DNA of 64,000 nt, taken from NCBI RefSeq assembly GCF_000743715.1, contig NZ_JQEY01000001.1, positions 555,406 to 619,405 on the forward strand, written 5' to 3'. Made by a program: the position numbers and the translations under genes. Below the pieces are notes generated by a model, which was given only the letters and a program-made list of their open reading frames with translations, was not told where the DNA came from and made no database searches. This stretch comes from Palleronia rufa (GTDB lineage Bacteria; Pseudomonadota; Alphaproteobacteria; Rhodobacterales; Rhodobacteraceae). Below, piece by piece: positions 12,772-22,734 of this stretch (position 1 is its first letter; each line of letters starts with the position of its first letter).

Positions 12772-13989
12772 ATGGCGGCCCGCTCGCCGCTGGCGCCCGC
12801 CCGGTTCCCCGATCTTCCGGCGGTGCCGGGCGTGCGCTTCGCCACGGCCGCCGCCGGCGTGCGCTATGCCGGCCGCACCGATGTCATGCTTGCGCTGATG
12901 GAGCCCGGCACCACCGTCGCGGGTGTGTTCACCCGTTCGGCCACGCGCTCCGGCGCGGTGCGGGATTGTGAGGCCAAGATCGCTGCGGACATGGACGGCC
13001 CGGCGGCCTTTCTGGTCAATTCGGGCAATTCCAACGCCTTTACCGGCAGGGCGGGCGACGCGTCCGTGGCGCGGATCTGCGACGGGGTCTCTCGGGCCAC
13101 AGGCACGCCCCGGCCGCGGGTGTTCACCTCGTCCACCGGCGTCATCGGTGAGCGCTTGCCCGACGACCGGATCACCGCGGCGCTCGACGCGCTGGCCGCG
13201 GACCTGTCCCCCGGCGGCATCGACGCCGCCGCCCGCGCCATCATGACCACCGACACGTTTCCCAAGGGCGCCGGACGGACCGTGACGATCGACGGCCGGC
13301 AGGTGAACATCGCCGGCATCGCCAAGGGCTCCGGCATGATCGCGCCGGACATGGCGACGATGCTGGTCTATATCTTCACCGACGCGGCCATCGCCCGCCC
13401 GCTTTTGCAGCCGATGCTGGCGGAGCTGACCGACCGGACCTTCAACTGCATCACCGTGGATGGCGACACGTCGACCTCGGACACCCTTCTGCTGGCCGCC
13501 ACCGGACGCTCCTCCGCCGTCACGGCGCGCGGCGGCGCGTTCGAGGACGCGCTCCATGCCGTCATGCTGGACCTGGCCCATCAGGTCGTGCGCGACGGCG
13601 AAGGGGCCACGAAGTTCGTCGAGATCCGCGTGACCGGCGCCGAAACCGACCGCGACGCCCGCAAGGTCGCCGCCTCCGTGGCCAATTCTCCCCTGGTCAA
13701 GACCGCCATCGCCGGAGAGGACCCGAACTGGGGCCGCGTCGTCATGGCCGTCGGCAAGTCCGGCGCCCGGGCCGAGCGCGACAGCCTGGCGATCCGCTTC
13801 GGCGATATAGAGGTGGCGCGCGACGGCTGGGTGTCGCCCGACTACACCGAAGCCGCGGGCGCCGCCTACATGAAGGCGCAGGAGCTGGTCATCGGCGTGG
13901 ATCTGGGCCTGGGCACCGGAGCGGCCACCATGTGGACCTGCGACCTGACCCACGCCTATATCCAGATCAACGCCGATTACCGGTCCTGA
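12772..13989 (+). CDS. argJ: Bifunctional glutamate N-acetyltransferase / amino-acid acetyltransferase ArgJ
   Basis: ArgJ transfers the acetyl group from N-acetylornithine to glutamate, closing the cyclic arginine pathway, and may also use acetyl-CoA. The 405-residue proenzyme carries the self-cleavage motif KGSGMIAPDMATML, with the nucleophilic Thr at about residue 196. It therefore matures into two subunits. Other family motifs visible are STGVIGE (121-127) and GEDPNWGR. Its start is one base past the ppiC stop. argG, another arginine gene, is about 36 kb away in this window. Confidence 0.97.
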   Translation: MAARSPLAPARFPDLPAVPGVRFATAAAGVRYAGRTDVMLALMEPGTTVAGVFTRSATRSGAVRDCEAKIAADMDGPAAFLVNSGNSNAFTGRAGDASVARICDGVSRATGTPRPRVFTSSTGVIGERLPDDRITAALDALAADLSPGGIDAAARAIMTTDTFPKGAGRTVTIDGRQVNIAGIAKGSGMIAPDMATMLVYIFTDAAIARPLLQPMLAELTDRTFNCITVDGDTSTSDTLLLAATGRSSAVTARGGAFEDALHAVMLDLAHQVVRDGEGATKFVEIRVTGAETDRDARKVAASVANSPLVKTAIAGEDPNWGRVVMAVGKSGARAERDSLAIRFGDIEVARDGWVSPDYTEAAGAAYMKAQELVIGVDLGLGTGAATMWTCDLTHAYIQINADYRS

Positions 13990-14431
13990 TGGGGTCCGCA
14001 GACACCGACGGGCGCCGCAGGTCGGGTCCGGACCGTGCAGGCGGACTGGCCCGGTGCCGCCCTCTGTTGCGGCGGGGCACACGCCGGACGGTGCGCGCCG
14101 GCCGGGGCCGTAGGTCGGCCACCGCTGAAGTATCGCCCCGGCACATCGCGAACGCCGCGCCGCCGGCTGCCGCGTGTCGCCTCTTTCCCTGCGCACCGGA
14201 CCGATCGCGGCTGTCCCCGACCGCGCCGTATTTCGGCCCCGGCCCCGGCTCCCCGGTCCCGTCGGGGTCGCCCGTCATGGCCGGCGGTTCCGACCGGACC
14301 GCACGATGCGCAGGCCGTGCGGAAGATGGGACCGTCCGCCCCAGGACCGGCGCAAGGCGGACCGGGCCGCGTGCGGACCGGGCGCAGACCCCAGCCGCGA
14401 CCCGCCACGCCGGCGCCCCGGGGCCGCGCCG
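13990..14431. other. GC-rich gap between argJ and mutT, no convincing gene
   Basis: About 440 bases of very GC-rich sequence. Open frames exist on both strands because stop codons are rare in such DNA, but none has a recognisable domain, a plausible ribosome site or normal residue composition (they are Arg/Pro/Gly-rich). Confidence 0.6.
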
Positions 14432-14830
14432 GTGACGCTGGTCCTTGTCTCCGCCGTGGCGCTGATCGATCCGGACGGGCGGGTGCTGCTTGCCCAGCGG
14501 CCGGACGGCAAGTCCATGGCCGGTCTGTGGGAATTCCCCGGCGGAAAGGTAGAGCCGGGCGAACGTCCCGAAACGGCCCTGATCCGCGAACTGGACGAAG
14601 AGCTGGGCATCGGCACCTGGGAGAGTTGCCTGGCGCCCCTGACCTTCGCCAGCCATGCCTATGAGGGGTTCCACCTGCTGATGCTGCTCTTCGCCTGCCG
14701 AAAATGGACCGGTCAGCCCCGCCCGAAGGAGGGCCAGACCCTGAAATGGGTCCGTCCGCGCGACATGCGCGCCTATCCGATGCCGCCGGCGGATCTGCCG
14801 CTGATCGCGGTCCTGCGCGACTGGCTCTGA
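14432..14830 (+). CDS. mutT: MutT-like 8-oxo-dGTP diphosphatase (Nudix)
   Basis: The protein is predicted to clear 8-oxo-dGTP from the nucleotide pool. The Nudix box GGKVEPGERPETALIRELDEELGI is intact (GX5EX7REUXEEXGU pattern) near residues 35-57. I choose the GTG at 14432, giving a 132-residue protein beginning VTLVLVSAVALIDPDGRVLL, the standard MutT opening. The same frame stays open back to 14174, but that extension is Arg/Pro-rich and looks non-coding. It probably belongs to the ppiC-argJ transcription unit despite the 440-base gap. Confidence 0.88.
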   Translation: MTLVLVSAVALIDPDGRVLLAQRPDGKSMAGLWEFPGGKVEPGERPETALIRELDEELGIGTWESCLAPLTFASHAYEGFHLLMLLFACRKWTGQPRPKEGQTLKWVRPRDMRAYPMPPADLPLIAVLRDWL

Positions 14831-14837
14831 CCCCGTT

Positions 14838-14969
14838 TCAGGCCGACAGATCTTCCGCGAAGAGCATGACGAGATCTTCTCGCGTACAGCGTGCCGCGCG
14901 TTCCGGCACCTGATGCCGGGTCTCGGGGCGCGGCGACGATCTGAAGAGCCTGGCGATGATCTGGGTCAT
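14838..14969 (-). CDS. Possible 43-residue small protein, unknown
   Basis: A short open frame starting MTQIIARLFRSSPRPETRHQ and ending LVMLFAEDLSA, with an amphipathic N-terminus. It has GAGAG about 6 bases before the ATG and lies convergent to mutT, 7 bases from its stop. I recognise no family. Composition looks less Arg/Pro-biased than the surrounding random frames, which is the only reason to list it. Confidence 0.3.
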   Translation of the reverse strand: MTQIIARLFRSSPRPETRHQVPERAARCTREDLVMLFAEDLSA

Positions 14970-15433
14970 GGTCGTCTCTCATCCCTGGCGGTGGTAGGGC
15001 TGCCCATTCCGATGGGCCTCTGCACGATCGCACCGGAAGGTTTCCGTTCGGTGAAGAAGTCCCGCCTGCCTGCGAAAAACCCGCCTGGCGCGCGACGCGC
15101 GGCGGGTGTCATCGGCCGTCATCCGCCGGTACCGGGACAGACCCGTGTTTCCGCGAAGACTCCCGCCGGGTTTCGTGAACGCTCCCCGCGACCGGACCCT
15201 TTGGGCAGCGCCGGAAACCCGGCGCGCGGCAGGTGTTTCGACAGAGACGCGCCGGCCTGCGTCGCGCGCATGGCGGACCCGCGACGCCTCCGGGCCGTGC
15301 GGGGCGCAGCGGCGACCGCCTCGCGGCCCGGCATAGGCGACAGGACGACCCCCACCCGCGGGCAGAGGTCACCCGGCCCGCACCCCCGGACCGAACGGCC
15401 GGTGGGGCGAACCCGGTCCTCGGTCCACGGGGA
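14970..15433. other. GC-rich region between the small ORF and infB
   Basis: About 460 bases. It contains a good minus-strand terminator at 15075-15107. The remainder (15108-15433) would be a 3' untranslated tail of infB if that terminator serves it. I see no coding or structural RNA gene. Confidence 0.5.
15075..15107 (-). terminator. Rho-independent terminator, minus strand (infB operon)
   Basis: On the minus strand ACCCGCC (complement of 15101-15107) pairs with GGCGGGT (complement of 15079-15085) and is followed by TTTT. It lies about 330 bases beyond the infB stop and is the first good terminator for that operon. Confidence 0.7.
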
Positions 15434-17917
15434 TCAGAGCGTGCGCTCGACTTCCTCGCGGGTAAAGATCTCGATCACGTCGCCCTTGCGGATGTCTTCG
15501 TAGTTCTCGAAGGCCATGCCGCACTCCTGGCCCGAAATGACCTCGTTCACCTCGTCCTTGAACCGCTTCAGCGTCTTCAGCGTGCCCTCGTGGACCACGA
15601 CGTTGTCGCGCAGCAGGCGCACGCCGGCAGAGCGCCGCGCGACCCCTTCGGTCACCAGACAGCCGGCGACGTTGCCGACCTTGGACACCTTGAAGACCTC
15701 GCGGATCTCGGCATAGCCGATGAAGGTCTCGCGCACCTCGGCCGACAGCAGGCCGGAGGCCGCCGCCGTCACATCGTCCACGAGGTTGTAGATCACGCTG
15801 TAATAGCGGATCTCGACGCCCTTCTGGTTCGCCGTGTTCCGCGCGCTTGCATTGGCGCGGACGTTGAAGCCGATGATCGGCGCGTTCGACGCCTCGGCCA
15901 GCCCCACGTCGGTCTCGGTGATCGCACCGACGCCGTAATGGAGCACGCGGACCCGCACCTCGTCATTGCCGATCTTCTCCATCGCCTGGACGATCGCCTC
16001 GGCAGAGCCCTGGACGTCGGCCTTCACCAGGATCGGCAGTTCGGCCACGTCCTCGTCGGCCTTGGCCTTGGCCATCATCTGTTCGAGCGTGGTGGCGGCA
16101 CCGGCGGCGGCGCGCTTGTCCTTGGCCGCCTTCTGGCGATACTCGGCGATCTCGCGGGCCTGGGCCTCGGTCTCGACGACGTTCAGCACGTCGCCCGCCT
16201 CGGGTGTGCCGTTCAGGCCCAGAACCTCCACGGGAACGGACGGTCCGGCCTCCTTGACCCGCTCGCCCCTGTCGTTCTCCAGGGCGCGGACCTTGCCCCA
16301 CTGCTCGCCGACGACGAAGATGTCGCCCTGGCGCAGGGTGCCGTTCTGGACCAGGACCGTGGCCACCGGACCGCGGCCGACGTCGAGCTTGGCCTCGATC
16401 ACCGCGCCGCTGGCGGAACGGTTCGGGTTGGCCTTCAGCTCCAGGATCTCCGACTGAAGCGCGATGGATTCCAGCAGGCTGTCCAGCCCCTTTCCGGTCT
16501 TCGCCGACACTTCCACGTCCTGCACGTCGCCGGACAGTTTCTCGACGATGACCTCATGCTGCAGCAGGTCGGTCCGCACCTTGTCGGCATTGGCCTCGTG
16601 CTTGTCGATCTTGTTGATCGCCACGATCATCGGCACCTTCGCCGCCTTGGCGTGGTTGATGGCCTCGATCGTCTGGGGCATCACGGCATCGTCCGCCGCG
16701 ACCACCAGAACCACGATGTCGGTCACCTGCGCGCCGCGGGCCCGCATGGAGGTGAAGGCCGCGTGGCCCGGCGTGTCCAGGAAGGTCAGCGGCATCCCGC
16801 TTTCGGACGTCACCTGATAGGCGCCGATATGCTGGGTGATGCCGCCCGCCTCTCCGGCCGTGACCCGCGCATTGCGGATCGCGTCCAGGATCGAGGTCTT
16901 GCCGTGGTCCACATGGCCCATGATCGTGATGATCGGTGCCCGGTCCGTCAGCTTTTCCGGCGTGTCCTCGGTCTGTTCGATCACCTGCTCCACGTCCGCG
17001 TCGGACACCCTGACGACCCTGTGGCCGAATTCCTCGATGATCAGTTCCGCCGTGTCCGCGTCGATGGTCTGGGTCTGCGTCACCATCATGCCGCTCTGCA
17101 TGAGCGACTTGACCACGTTGGACACTTTCTCGCCCATGCGGTTGGCCAGTTCGGACACGACGATCGCCTCCGGCAACTGCACGTCGCGGGTGACCTTCTC
17201 GCGGTCCTGGCTCTGGCCCATCGCCTTCTTGCGCGCCCGCTCCTGCTGGCGCTTCATGGACGCCATGGACCGCTGGCGGCCGCCCTCGCCCCCGGTCAGG
17301 GCCTGGTTCACGGTCAGCTTGCCCGAGCGGCGCTTGTCGTCGGCGCCCTTGGGCTTGGCGGTGCGCGCGTCCTGGTCGCGGGTGTCGCGGTCGGACCGGT
17401 TCGGCGCGGGCTTGGCGGATTTCTGCGCCTTGGCCTCCACGTCGGCGGGGGTCGGCTGCGGGGCGGCGGGCTTGGCCCTGGCGGCCTGCTCGTCGCGCAG
17501 ACGCTTGGCGTCCTCCTCGGCCTTGGCCTTCAGCGCCTCTTCGCGCTCGCGCTCCTCGGCCTCCTTCTGTTCGATCTCGGCGCGGCGGCGCTCGCGCTCC
17601 TCGGCGCGGGACTTCTCGTCGGCCTCGCGCGCGCGGGCCTCGTCGGCCTCGCGCGCCTTGGCGGCGGTCAGCGCCTTCATCCGGCGTTCCAGCTCGGCGT
17701 CGGTGATGCCTGCGGGCCGCTTCCGCGGATCGCCGCCCACGGGTTTGGAACCGCCGCCGTCGGAGGTCTTGGGCGCGGCGGGCTTCGGCGTCACCACGCG
17801 CTTGCGCTTGGTCTCGACCACGACGTTCTTCGTCCTCCCATGGCTGAAGCTCTGCTTCACCGAGCCGGAACGGGGTCCGCGGACGCCGAGTGTCTTCTTG
17901 CCGTCAGTATCACTCAT
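15434..17917 (-). CDS. infB: Translation initiation factor IF-2
   Basis: IF-2 is the GTPase that brings initiator fMet-tRNA to the 30S ribosome. The 827-residue protein has a charged, Arg/Glu/Ala-rich N-terminal region (about 75-150, probably coiled), an IF2_N segment around 245-300, then the G domain with GHVDHGKTS at 334-342, DTPGHAAF and NKIDK, followed by domains II-IV. Its ATG overlaps the ylxR stop by one base (TGATG). It is the last gene of rimP-nusA-ylxR-infB. Confidence 0.98.
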   Translation of the reverse strand: MSDTDGKKTLGVRGPRSGSVKQSFSHGRTKNVVVETKRKRVVTPKPAAPKTSDGGGSKPVGGDPRKRPAGITDAELERRMKALTAAKAREADEARAREADEKSRAEERERRRAEIEQKEAEEREREEALKAKAEEDAKRLRDEQAARAKPAAPQPTPADVEAKAQKSAKPAPNRSDRDTRDQDARTAKPKGADDKRRSGKLTVNQALTGGEGGRQRSMASMKRQQERARKKAMGQSQDREKVTRDVQLPEAIVVSELANRMGEKVSNVVKSLMQSGMMVTQTQTIDADTAELIIEEFGHRVVRVSDADVEQVIEQTEDTPEKLTDRAPIITIMGHVDHGKTSILDAIRNARVTAGEAGGITQHIGAYQVTSESGMPLTFLDTPGHAAFTSMRARGAQVTDIVVLVVAADDAVMPQTIEAINHAKAAKVPMIVAINKIDKHEANADKVRTDLLQHEVIVEKLSGDVQDVEVSAKTGKGLDSLLESIALQSEILELKANPNRSASGAVIEAKLDVGRGPVATVLVQNGTLRQGDIFVVGEQWGKVRALENDRGERVKEAGPSVPVEVLGLNGTPEAGDVLNVVETEAQAREIAEYRQKAAKDKRAAAGAATTLEQMMAKAKADEDVAELPILVKADVQGSAEAIVQAMEKIGNDEVRVRVLHYGVGAITETDVGLAEASNAPIIGFNVRANASARNTANQKGVEIRYYSVIYNLVDDVTAAASGLLSAEVRETFIGYAEIREVFKVSKVGNVAGCLVTEGVARRSAGVRLLRDNVVVHEGTLKTLKRFKDEVNEVISGQECGMAFENYEDIRKGDVIEIFTREEVERTL

Positions 17918-18546
17918 CAGGTCTTATTCACCTTTCCGGCGTCGCCGCCAACTTCCTGAATGCGAACGCCTGAAAGCCGCACGGCATCGTCCCTGAAATC
18001 CTCAGCGAGTCTGCCTGCGGCAAGCGCCGCATGTATCACACGTTCCCGACCGAAGGACAAACCCAATTCATCCGCGGTCAGAATGTCGAAAAAGCTGCCC
18101 CGCCCGCCGGGTCTGTGCAGCTTCGACTTGCCTCTCTCCGATCCGTCCGAGGCCTGGAGCAGGATCCGGCAGCGGTCCTTGTCCAGCCAGTCCTTGACCT
18201 TCTCGTAGCCCGACACGGCCGCCCCGGCCTTGCGGGCCATCCCCAGCCGGTCGGTGCAGCGTTTCGCCAGCGCCGCCTCGACCGCGTCCACCAGACCGTC
18301 CGGCACCGTCACCTGCCGCTTCGCCCCGCGGGAAAACAGCCGCTTCGCGACCGCGGTCTCCAGCGCCTGCCGCTCGGCAGAGACATACATCCCCCGGCCC
18401 GGAAGCCGTCCCGCCACGTCCGGAAAGACCACGTCCCCCGGCCCGGCCACGAAGCGGACCAGCCCGCGCCTGGGGCTGACCTCGCCGGTGACAAGGCACT
18501 TGCGCTCCGGCGCGTCGGGCGCTGGTCCGGGGGTGCCGCGGCTCAC
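17917..18546 (-). CDS. ylxR: YlxR-family RNA-binding protein (DUF448) with L7Ae-like C-terminus
   Basis: The protein is 209 residues long. The N-terminal half carries the YlxR/DUF448 motif ([17 protein letters not shown] and [15 protein letters not shown]); the C-terminal half resembles an L7Ae/YlxQ RNA-binding fold ([14 protein letters not shown]). It lies between nusA and infB, as in most alphaproteobacteria. The start codon is GTG, two bases after the nusA stop, so translational coupling is likely. Function in this clade is not well defined; RNA binding is a family inference. Confidence 0.9.
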   Translation of the reverse strand: MSRGTPGPAPDAPERKCLVTGEVSPRRGLVRFVAGPGDVVFPDVAGRLPGRGMYVSAERQALETAVAKRLFSRGAKRQVTVPDGLVDAVEAALAKRCTDRLGMARKAGAAVSGYEKVKDWLDKDRCRILLQASDGSERGKSKLHRPGGRGSFFDILTADELGLSFGRERVIHAALAAGRLAEDFRDDAVRLSGVRIQEVGGDAGKVNKT

Positions 18547-18548
18547 GA

Positions 18549-20165
18549 TCAGGCTTGTGCCTCCTCGGTCTCGACCGTCTCCCCGGCCTCTTCGCCGGAT
18601 TCCAGATCCGCAGGATCGACCCAGCCCAGCTGGATGCGGGCGGTCATCACCATGGCCTGCGCCTCTTCCAGATCGACGCCGAACGCTTCCAGCAGGCCGT
18701 CGTCCTTGACCCGCTCGCCCTTGTCGGTGGTCCAGCCGCCGGCCAGTTCCCAGTCCGCGCAGGTGGCGAAATCCTCAAGCGTCTTGATGCCGTCGGCGGC
18801 CAGCGCCTCGATCATCTGGGGGGTGAGCCCCTCGAATTCAACCAGGCTGTCCTCTACGCCCAGCTCGCGGGCGCGGTCCAGCGCGGCCTTGTTCTTGGCC
18901 TCGATGAAGTCGCGGGCCCGGGCCTGGAGTTCCTGCGCGGTGTCGTCGTCCACCCCGTCGATCACGGTCAGCTCGTCCAGCTCCACATAGGCCACCTCGT
19001 CCAGGTTGGTGAATCCCTCGGCCACCAGCAGCTGGGCGAAGAACTCGTCCAGGTCCAGCGTGTCCATGAACAGCTTGGTGCGTTCCTCGAACTCGGCCTG
19101 GCGGCGGGCGGATTCCTCTTCCTCGGTCATGATGTCGATGTCCAGCCCGGTGAGCTGGCTGGCCAGGCGCACGTTCTGGCCGCGCCGGCCGATGGCCAGG
19201 CTCAGCTGCTCTTCCGGAACCACCACCTCGATGCGCTCGGCATCCTCGTCCAGCACCACCTTGGTCACCTCGGCGGGTTGCAGCGCGTTCACCAGGAAGG
19301 TCGGCAGATCCTCGTTCCAGGGGATGATGTCGATCTTCTCGCCCTGCAGCTCGTTGACCACGGCCTGCACGCGGGAGCCGCGCATGCCGACGCAGGCACC
19401 CACCGGGTCGATGGACGAATCATAGGAGATAACCCCGATCTTGGCGCGGCTGCCGGGATCGCGGGCCACGGCCTTGATCTCGATGATGCCCTCGTAGATC
19501 TCGGGGACCTCCATCTTGAACAGCTCGGCCATGAACTCGGGCGCGGTCCGGCTGAGGAAGATCTGCGGGCCGCGCGGCTCGCGCCGCACGTCCTTGATGT
19601 AGACGCGGATCCGGTCGTTGGGGCGGTAGCTCTCGCGGCCGATCTTCTCGTTGCGGCGCAGCACGCCCTCGCCGGGGTTCAGGTCGACGATGACATTGCC
19701 GTATTCCTCGCGCTTGACCATGACGTTGATGATCTGGCCGACGCGGTCCTTGAATTCCTCGAACTGCTTGTCGCGCTCGGCCTCGCGGACCTTCTGCAGA
19801 ATCACCTGCTTGGCCGATTGCGCGGCGATGCGCCCCATCTCCACCGGCGGGACCTCCTCCACCAGCGTGTCGCCGACCGCCGGGTTGTCCAGGTACTGCT
19901 TCGCGGTCTCGACGGTCATCTCCGCCTGGTAATTCTCCAGCTCCTCGTCCTCGACCACCGTGCGCACGCGGGTAAAGGTCGCCCGCCCGGTCCTGCGGTC
20001 GATCGACACGCGGATATCCATCTCGGCGCCGTAGCGCGACTTCGCCGCCCGGGCGAGCGACTCCTCCATCGCCTCCACGACAAGGCCGGGGTCGATCATC
20101 TTCTCGCGCGCGACCGCTTCGGCGGTCTGCAACAGCTCAAGCTGGTTGGCAGAGGTGATGGCCAT
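18549..20165 (-). CDS. nusA: Transcription termination/antitermination factor NusA
   Basis: NusA binds RNA polymerase and modulates pausing, termination and antitermination. The 538-residue protein has an N-terminal polymerase-binding domain (1-125), an S1 domain ([13 protein letters not shown]), two KH domains ([37 protein letters not shown]) and a C-terminal acidic helical extension with helix-hairpin-helix-like repeats ending in Glu-rich sequence. It begins 6 bases after rimP and is followed immediately by ylxR. Confidence 0.98.
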   Translation of the reverse strand: MAITSANQLELLQTAEAVAREKMIDPGLVVEAMEESLARAAKSRYGAEMDIRVSIDRRTGRATFTRVRTVVEDEELENYQAEMTVETAKQYLDNPAVGDTLVEEVPPVEMGRIAAQSAKQVILQKVREAERDKQFEEFKDRVGQIINVMVKREEYGNVIVDLNPGEGVLRRNEKIGRESYRPNDRIRVYIKDVRREPRGPQIFLSRTAPEFMAELFKMEVPEIYEGIIEIKAVARDPGSRAKIGVISYDSSIDPVGACVGMRGSRVQAVVNELQGEKIDIIPWNEDLPTFLVNALQPAEVTKVVLDEDAERIEVVVPEEQLSLAIGRRGQNVRLASQLTGLDIDIMTEEEESARRQAEFEERTKLFMDTLDLDEFFAQLLVAEGFTNLDEVAYVELDELTVIDGVDDDTAQELQARARDFIEAKNKAALDRARELGVEDSLVEFEGLTPQMIEALAADGIKTLEDFATCADWELAGGWTTDKGERVKDDGLLEAFGVDLEEAQAMVMTARIQLGWVDPADLESGEEAGETVETEEAQA

Positions 20166-20171
20166 GCAGGT

Positions 20172-20768
20172 TCAGTCCTTCTGTTCGGGAAGACGCGCGT
20201 CGTCTTCGCTGTCGATAATCGTTTCCACGTCGTCGAACTGGCTGGCGTCGATCTCGCCGCGGTCCTTGCGCGCGCGCAGGACGTCCCGGATCAGGTCGTC
20301 GGTCAGCACCAGCTTGGCATCCGACAGCCAGTCGAACTGCAGGCCCACGGTGCCCTCCTCGATCTCGATCAGCACCTCGGAGCCCTCGACGCCGGCCAGC
20401 ACGCCCTTGAAGCGGCGGCGCCCGTCGATCGTCTCGTCCGTCTCGACCTTGGCGACATAGCCGGCCCAGGTCTCGAAATCCTTCAGCCGGGTCAACGGCC
20501 GGTCGATCCCGGGAGACGAGACCTCAAGGTTGTAGGCATCCTCCACCGGATCCTCCACATCGAGATGGGCCGACACGGCGGTGGAGATCACCGCGCAGTC
20601 GTCCACCTCTATCCCGCCGTCGGGCCGGTCGGCCATGATCTGCACCGTGGGCGTCTTGCCGCCCTGATAGCGGACGCGCACCAGCTCGAATCCCAGATCC
20701 TCGATCACGGGGGCCACCACCTCTGCGAGGCGGCGGTCGATGCTGGCCTTGGCGATGAGATCCGACAT
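20172..20768 (-). CDS. rimP: Ribosome maturation factor RimP
   Basis: RimP is required for maturation of the 30S subunit. The 198-residue protein has the typical opening ([17 protein letters not shown]), the [10 protein letters not shown] motif in the middle and an acidic tail. It is the first gene of the rimP-nusA-ylxR-infB operon. CGGAG lies just before the ATG, and a tandem TGTAAGA/TGTAGGA motif sits 14-33 bases upstream (see findings). Confidence 0.96.
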   Translation of the reverse strand: MSDLIAKASIDRRLAEVVAPVIEDLGFELVRVRYQGGKTPTVQIMADRPDGGIEVDDCAVISTAVSAHLDVEDPVEDAYNLEVSSPGIDRPLTRLKDFETWAGYVAKVETDETIDGRRRFKGVLAGVEGSEVLIEIEEGTVGLQFDWLSDAKLVLTDDLIRDVLRARKDRGEIDASQFDDVETIIDSEDDARLPEQKD

Positions 20769-20782
20769 GACTCCGACGAAAC

Positions 20783-20803
20783 TCCTACAAAGTTCTTACA
20801 GGT
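20783..20803 (-). promoter_or_regulatory. Tandem 11-base repeat upstream of rimP
   Basis: Reading the minus strand, CTGTAAGA and TTTGTAGGA follow one another with an 11-base period just upstream of the rimP ribosome site. The layout resembles an OmpR/PhoB-type direct-repeat operator. A near copy is at 51254-51275. Function unknown. Confidence 0.35.
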
Positions 20804-20823
20804 TTCATACGACCGTTTCGCAC

Positions 20824-20846
20824 AAAAAAACGGGCCAGCGGCCCGT
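20824..20846 (-). terminator. Rho-independent terminator after the proline iminopeptidase gene
   Basis: On the minus strand ACGGGCC and GGCCCGT form a stem with a GCT loop, followed by seven T. It closes the iminopeptidase transcript and insulates the rimP operon. Confidence 0.85.
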
Positions 20847-20937
20847 GCGGTCGGTTCGGTGGGCTCCGGGTGTGGACCCCGGCGCGCCGCTGTTGGGGAT
20901 CATCTAGGCGATTTCGCCGGGCTGTGCAAGCGTCCGC

Positions 20938-21909
20938 TCAGCCCTTCGCCAGCCGGTCCATCTCGCGCACCAGCGCGGCGCTGATCCCCGGCTCGCTCAG
21001 CGCGTGGCCCGCGCGCGGCACCAGGTCCAGCCGGGATGCGGGCCAGGCCCGGTGCAGCGCGTCGGCGGACACCGGCGGGCAGATCATGTCGTAGCGCCCC
21101 TGCACGATCGTGCCCGGCACATCGGCGATCCGGTCGATATCATCCAGGATCTGCCCGTCCCGGTCGAGAAAGCCGCGATGCGTGAAGTAGTGGTTCTCCA
21201 GCCGGGCGAAGGCGCGCGCGTAATCCGCCGGACTCTCCCCCGCCGGCCCGTCGTTGTCGATGGACGCAAGCGTGTTCTCCCAGCCCGCCCAGGCACGCGC
21301 GAACCGTGTCTCCGTCATCATATCGCCCGAAAACAGCCGTTTGTGATAGGCGGCGATCAGGTCGCCGCGCTCTGCCTCCGGGATCATCTGGACGAAGCGC
21401 CGCCAGACATCGGGCCAGAACCGCCCCGCCCCGCCGGCATAGAACCAGTCGAGTTCCGCCTCGGTCATCAGGAACACGCCGCGCAGGATCAGGTGGCGCA
21501 CGCGCGCCGGATGGGCCTCGGCGTAGATCAGCGCCAGCGTCGCGCCCCAGGAGCCGCCGAAGACCATCCAGGCCTCGATGTCCAGCGTCCGGCGGATCAA
21601 TTCTATATCCGCGACCAGGTGCCATGTGGTGTTGTCCGCCACGCTGGCATGGGGGCGGGACCGGCCGCACCCGCGCTGGTCGAACAGCACGACGCGGTAG
21701 ATGTCCGGATCGAAGTATCGCCGCATCGACGGCGAGCATCCGCCCCCCGGACCGCCATGGAGCACCACCACCGGCACGCCGGAGGGGTTGCCGCATTGCT
21801 CCAGATACACGCTGTGCCCGTCGCCGACGGCCAGCATCCGCTGGTCGAACGGGTCGATCCGGGGATAGAGATACGCCCCCGCGCTGTTTTGACCTGCCAC
21901 CTTGTCCAT
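20938..21909 (-). CDS. pip: Proline iminopeptidase (alpha/beta hydrolase, peptidase S33)
   Basis: The enzyme releases N-terminal proline from peptides. The 323-residue protein has the HGGPGGG oxyanion-hole motif near residue 48, the nucleophile elbow GGSWGA (Ser near 113) and a C-terminal His in AGHALSEPG. I choose the ATG at 21909. The frame continues to 21975 but would then cross a TATATA element at 21918-21923 that fits a promoter for this gene. It is divergent from ubiG and ends at a strong terminator. Confidence 0.93.
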   Translation of the reverse strand: MDKVAGQNSAGAYLYPRIDPFDQRMLAVGDGHSVYLEQCGNPSGVPVVVLHGGPGGGCSPSMRRYFDPDIYRVVLFDQRGCGRSRPHASVADNTTWHLVADIELIRRTLDIEAWMVFGGSWGATLALIYAEAHPARVRHLILRGVFLMTEAELDWFYAGGAGRFWPDVWRRFVQMIPEAERGDLIAAYHKRLFSGDMMTETRFARAWAGWENTLASIDNDGPAGESPADYARAFARLENHYFTHRGFLDRDGQILDDIDRIADVPGTIVQGRYDMICPPVSADALHRAWPASRLDLVPRAGHALSEPGISAALVREMDRLAKG

Positions 21910-21978
21910 GACGGCTCTATATAGCTGGGGAACCATGCCCTTGCGAGGGTTCGGGCGGGAAAAAGAACGGGGCATCTG

Positions 21979-22734
21979 ATGGGCACGGTCGACGCCGCGG
22001 AAGTCGGGAAATTCTCAGCGATCGCGGAAACGTGGTGGGATCCGGACGGCCCGTTCCGACCGCTCCATGCGCTGAACCCCTGCCGGCTCGACTATGTCAC
22101 CCGGCAGATCGCGGCGCAGTCCGGCAGGGATCTGTCCGTACCCCGCCCGTTCGACGGGCTGCGGATCCTCGACATCGGCTGCGGCGGCGGCCTGATCTCT
22201 GAGCCGATGGCGCGGCTGGGCGCCGAGGTCGTGGGCGCCGACGCGTCCGAGGAGAACATCGCCGTCGCGCGCGTCCATGCCGCCGAACGGGGCCTTGCCA
22301 TCGACTACAGGGCCACGACGGCAGAGGCGCTGGCAGAAAGCGGCGCGCGCTTCGACGCCGTCCTGGCGCTGGAAATCGTCGAGCATGTCTCCGATCCCGC
22401 CGGTTTCCTGCGGGCTTGCGGAACGCTCGTTGAGCCGGGCGGTCTGGCCCTTCTGTCCACCCTCAACCGCACGGCCAAAAGCTTTGCCCTGGCGATCGTC
22501 GGCGCGGAATGGGTGCTGGGCTGGCTGCCTCGCGGCACCCACGACTGGAACCGCTTACTGACGCCAGGGGAGCTTTCCGGCCTCTGCACCGCCGCCGGCC
22601 TGGCCCCCGTGGACCGCACCGGAATGACCTACGCGCCCCTTGCCGACCGCTGGTCGCTGTCGGAGAACGACCTGTCGGTGAACTACCTGCTGACCGCCGA
22701 ACGGATGAACGAGGACGCGGCCCAGACCGGCTAG
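21979..22734 (+). CDS. ubiG: Ubiquinone biosynthesis O-methyltransferase UbiG
   Basis: UbiG performs both O-methylations of ubiquinone synthesis using S-adenosylmethionine. The 251-residue protein begins with the characteristic [27 protein letters not shown] and has SAM motif [20 protein letters not shown] near 63-81. LALEIVEHV, and further on [15 protein letters not shown] and the family end, are also visible. Its stop codon overlaps the convergent nitrilase stop in a shared CTAG. Quinone made here would feed the cyo quinol oxidase encoded at 42.5-46.6 kb. Confidence 0.97.
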   Translation: MGTVDAAEVGKFSAIAETWWDPDGPFRPLHALNPCRLDYVTRQIAAQSGRDLSVPRPFDGLRILDIGCGGGLISEPMARLGAEVVGADASEENIAVARVHAAERGLAIDYRATTAEALAESGARFDAVLALEIVEHVSDPAGFLRACGTLVEPGGLALLSTLNRTAKSFALAIVGAEWVLGWLPRGTHDWNRLLTPGELSGLCTAAGLAPVDRTGMTYAPLADRWSLSENDLSVNYLLTAERMNEDAAQTG

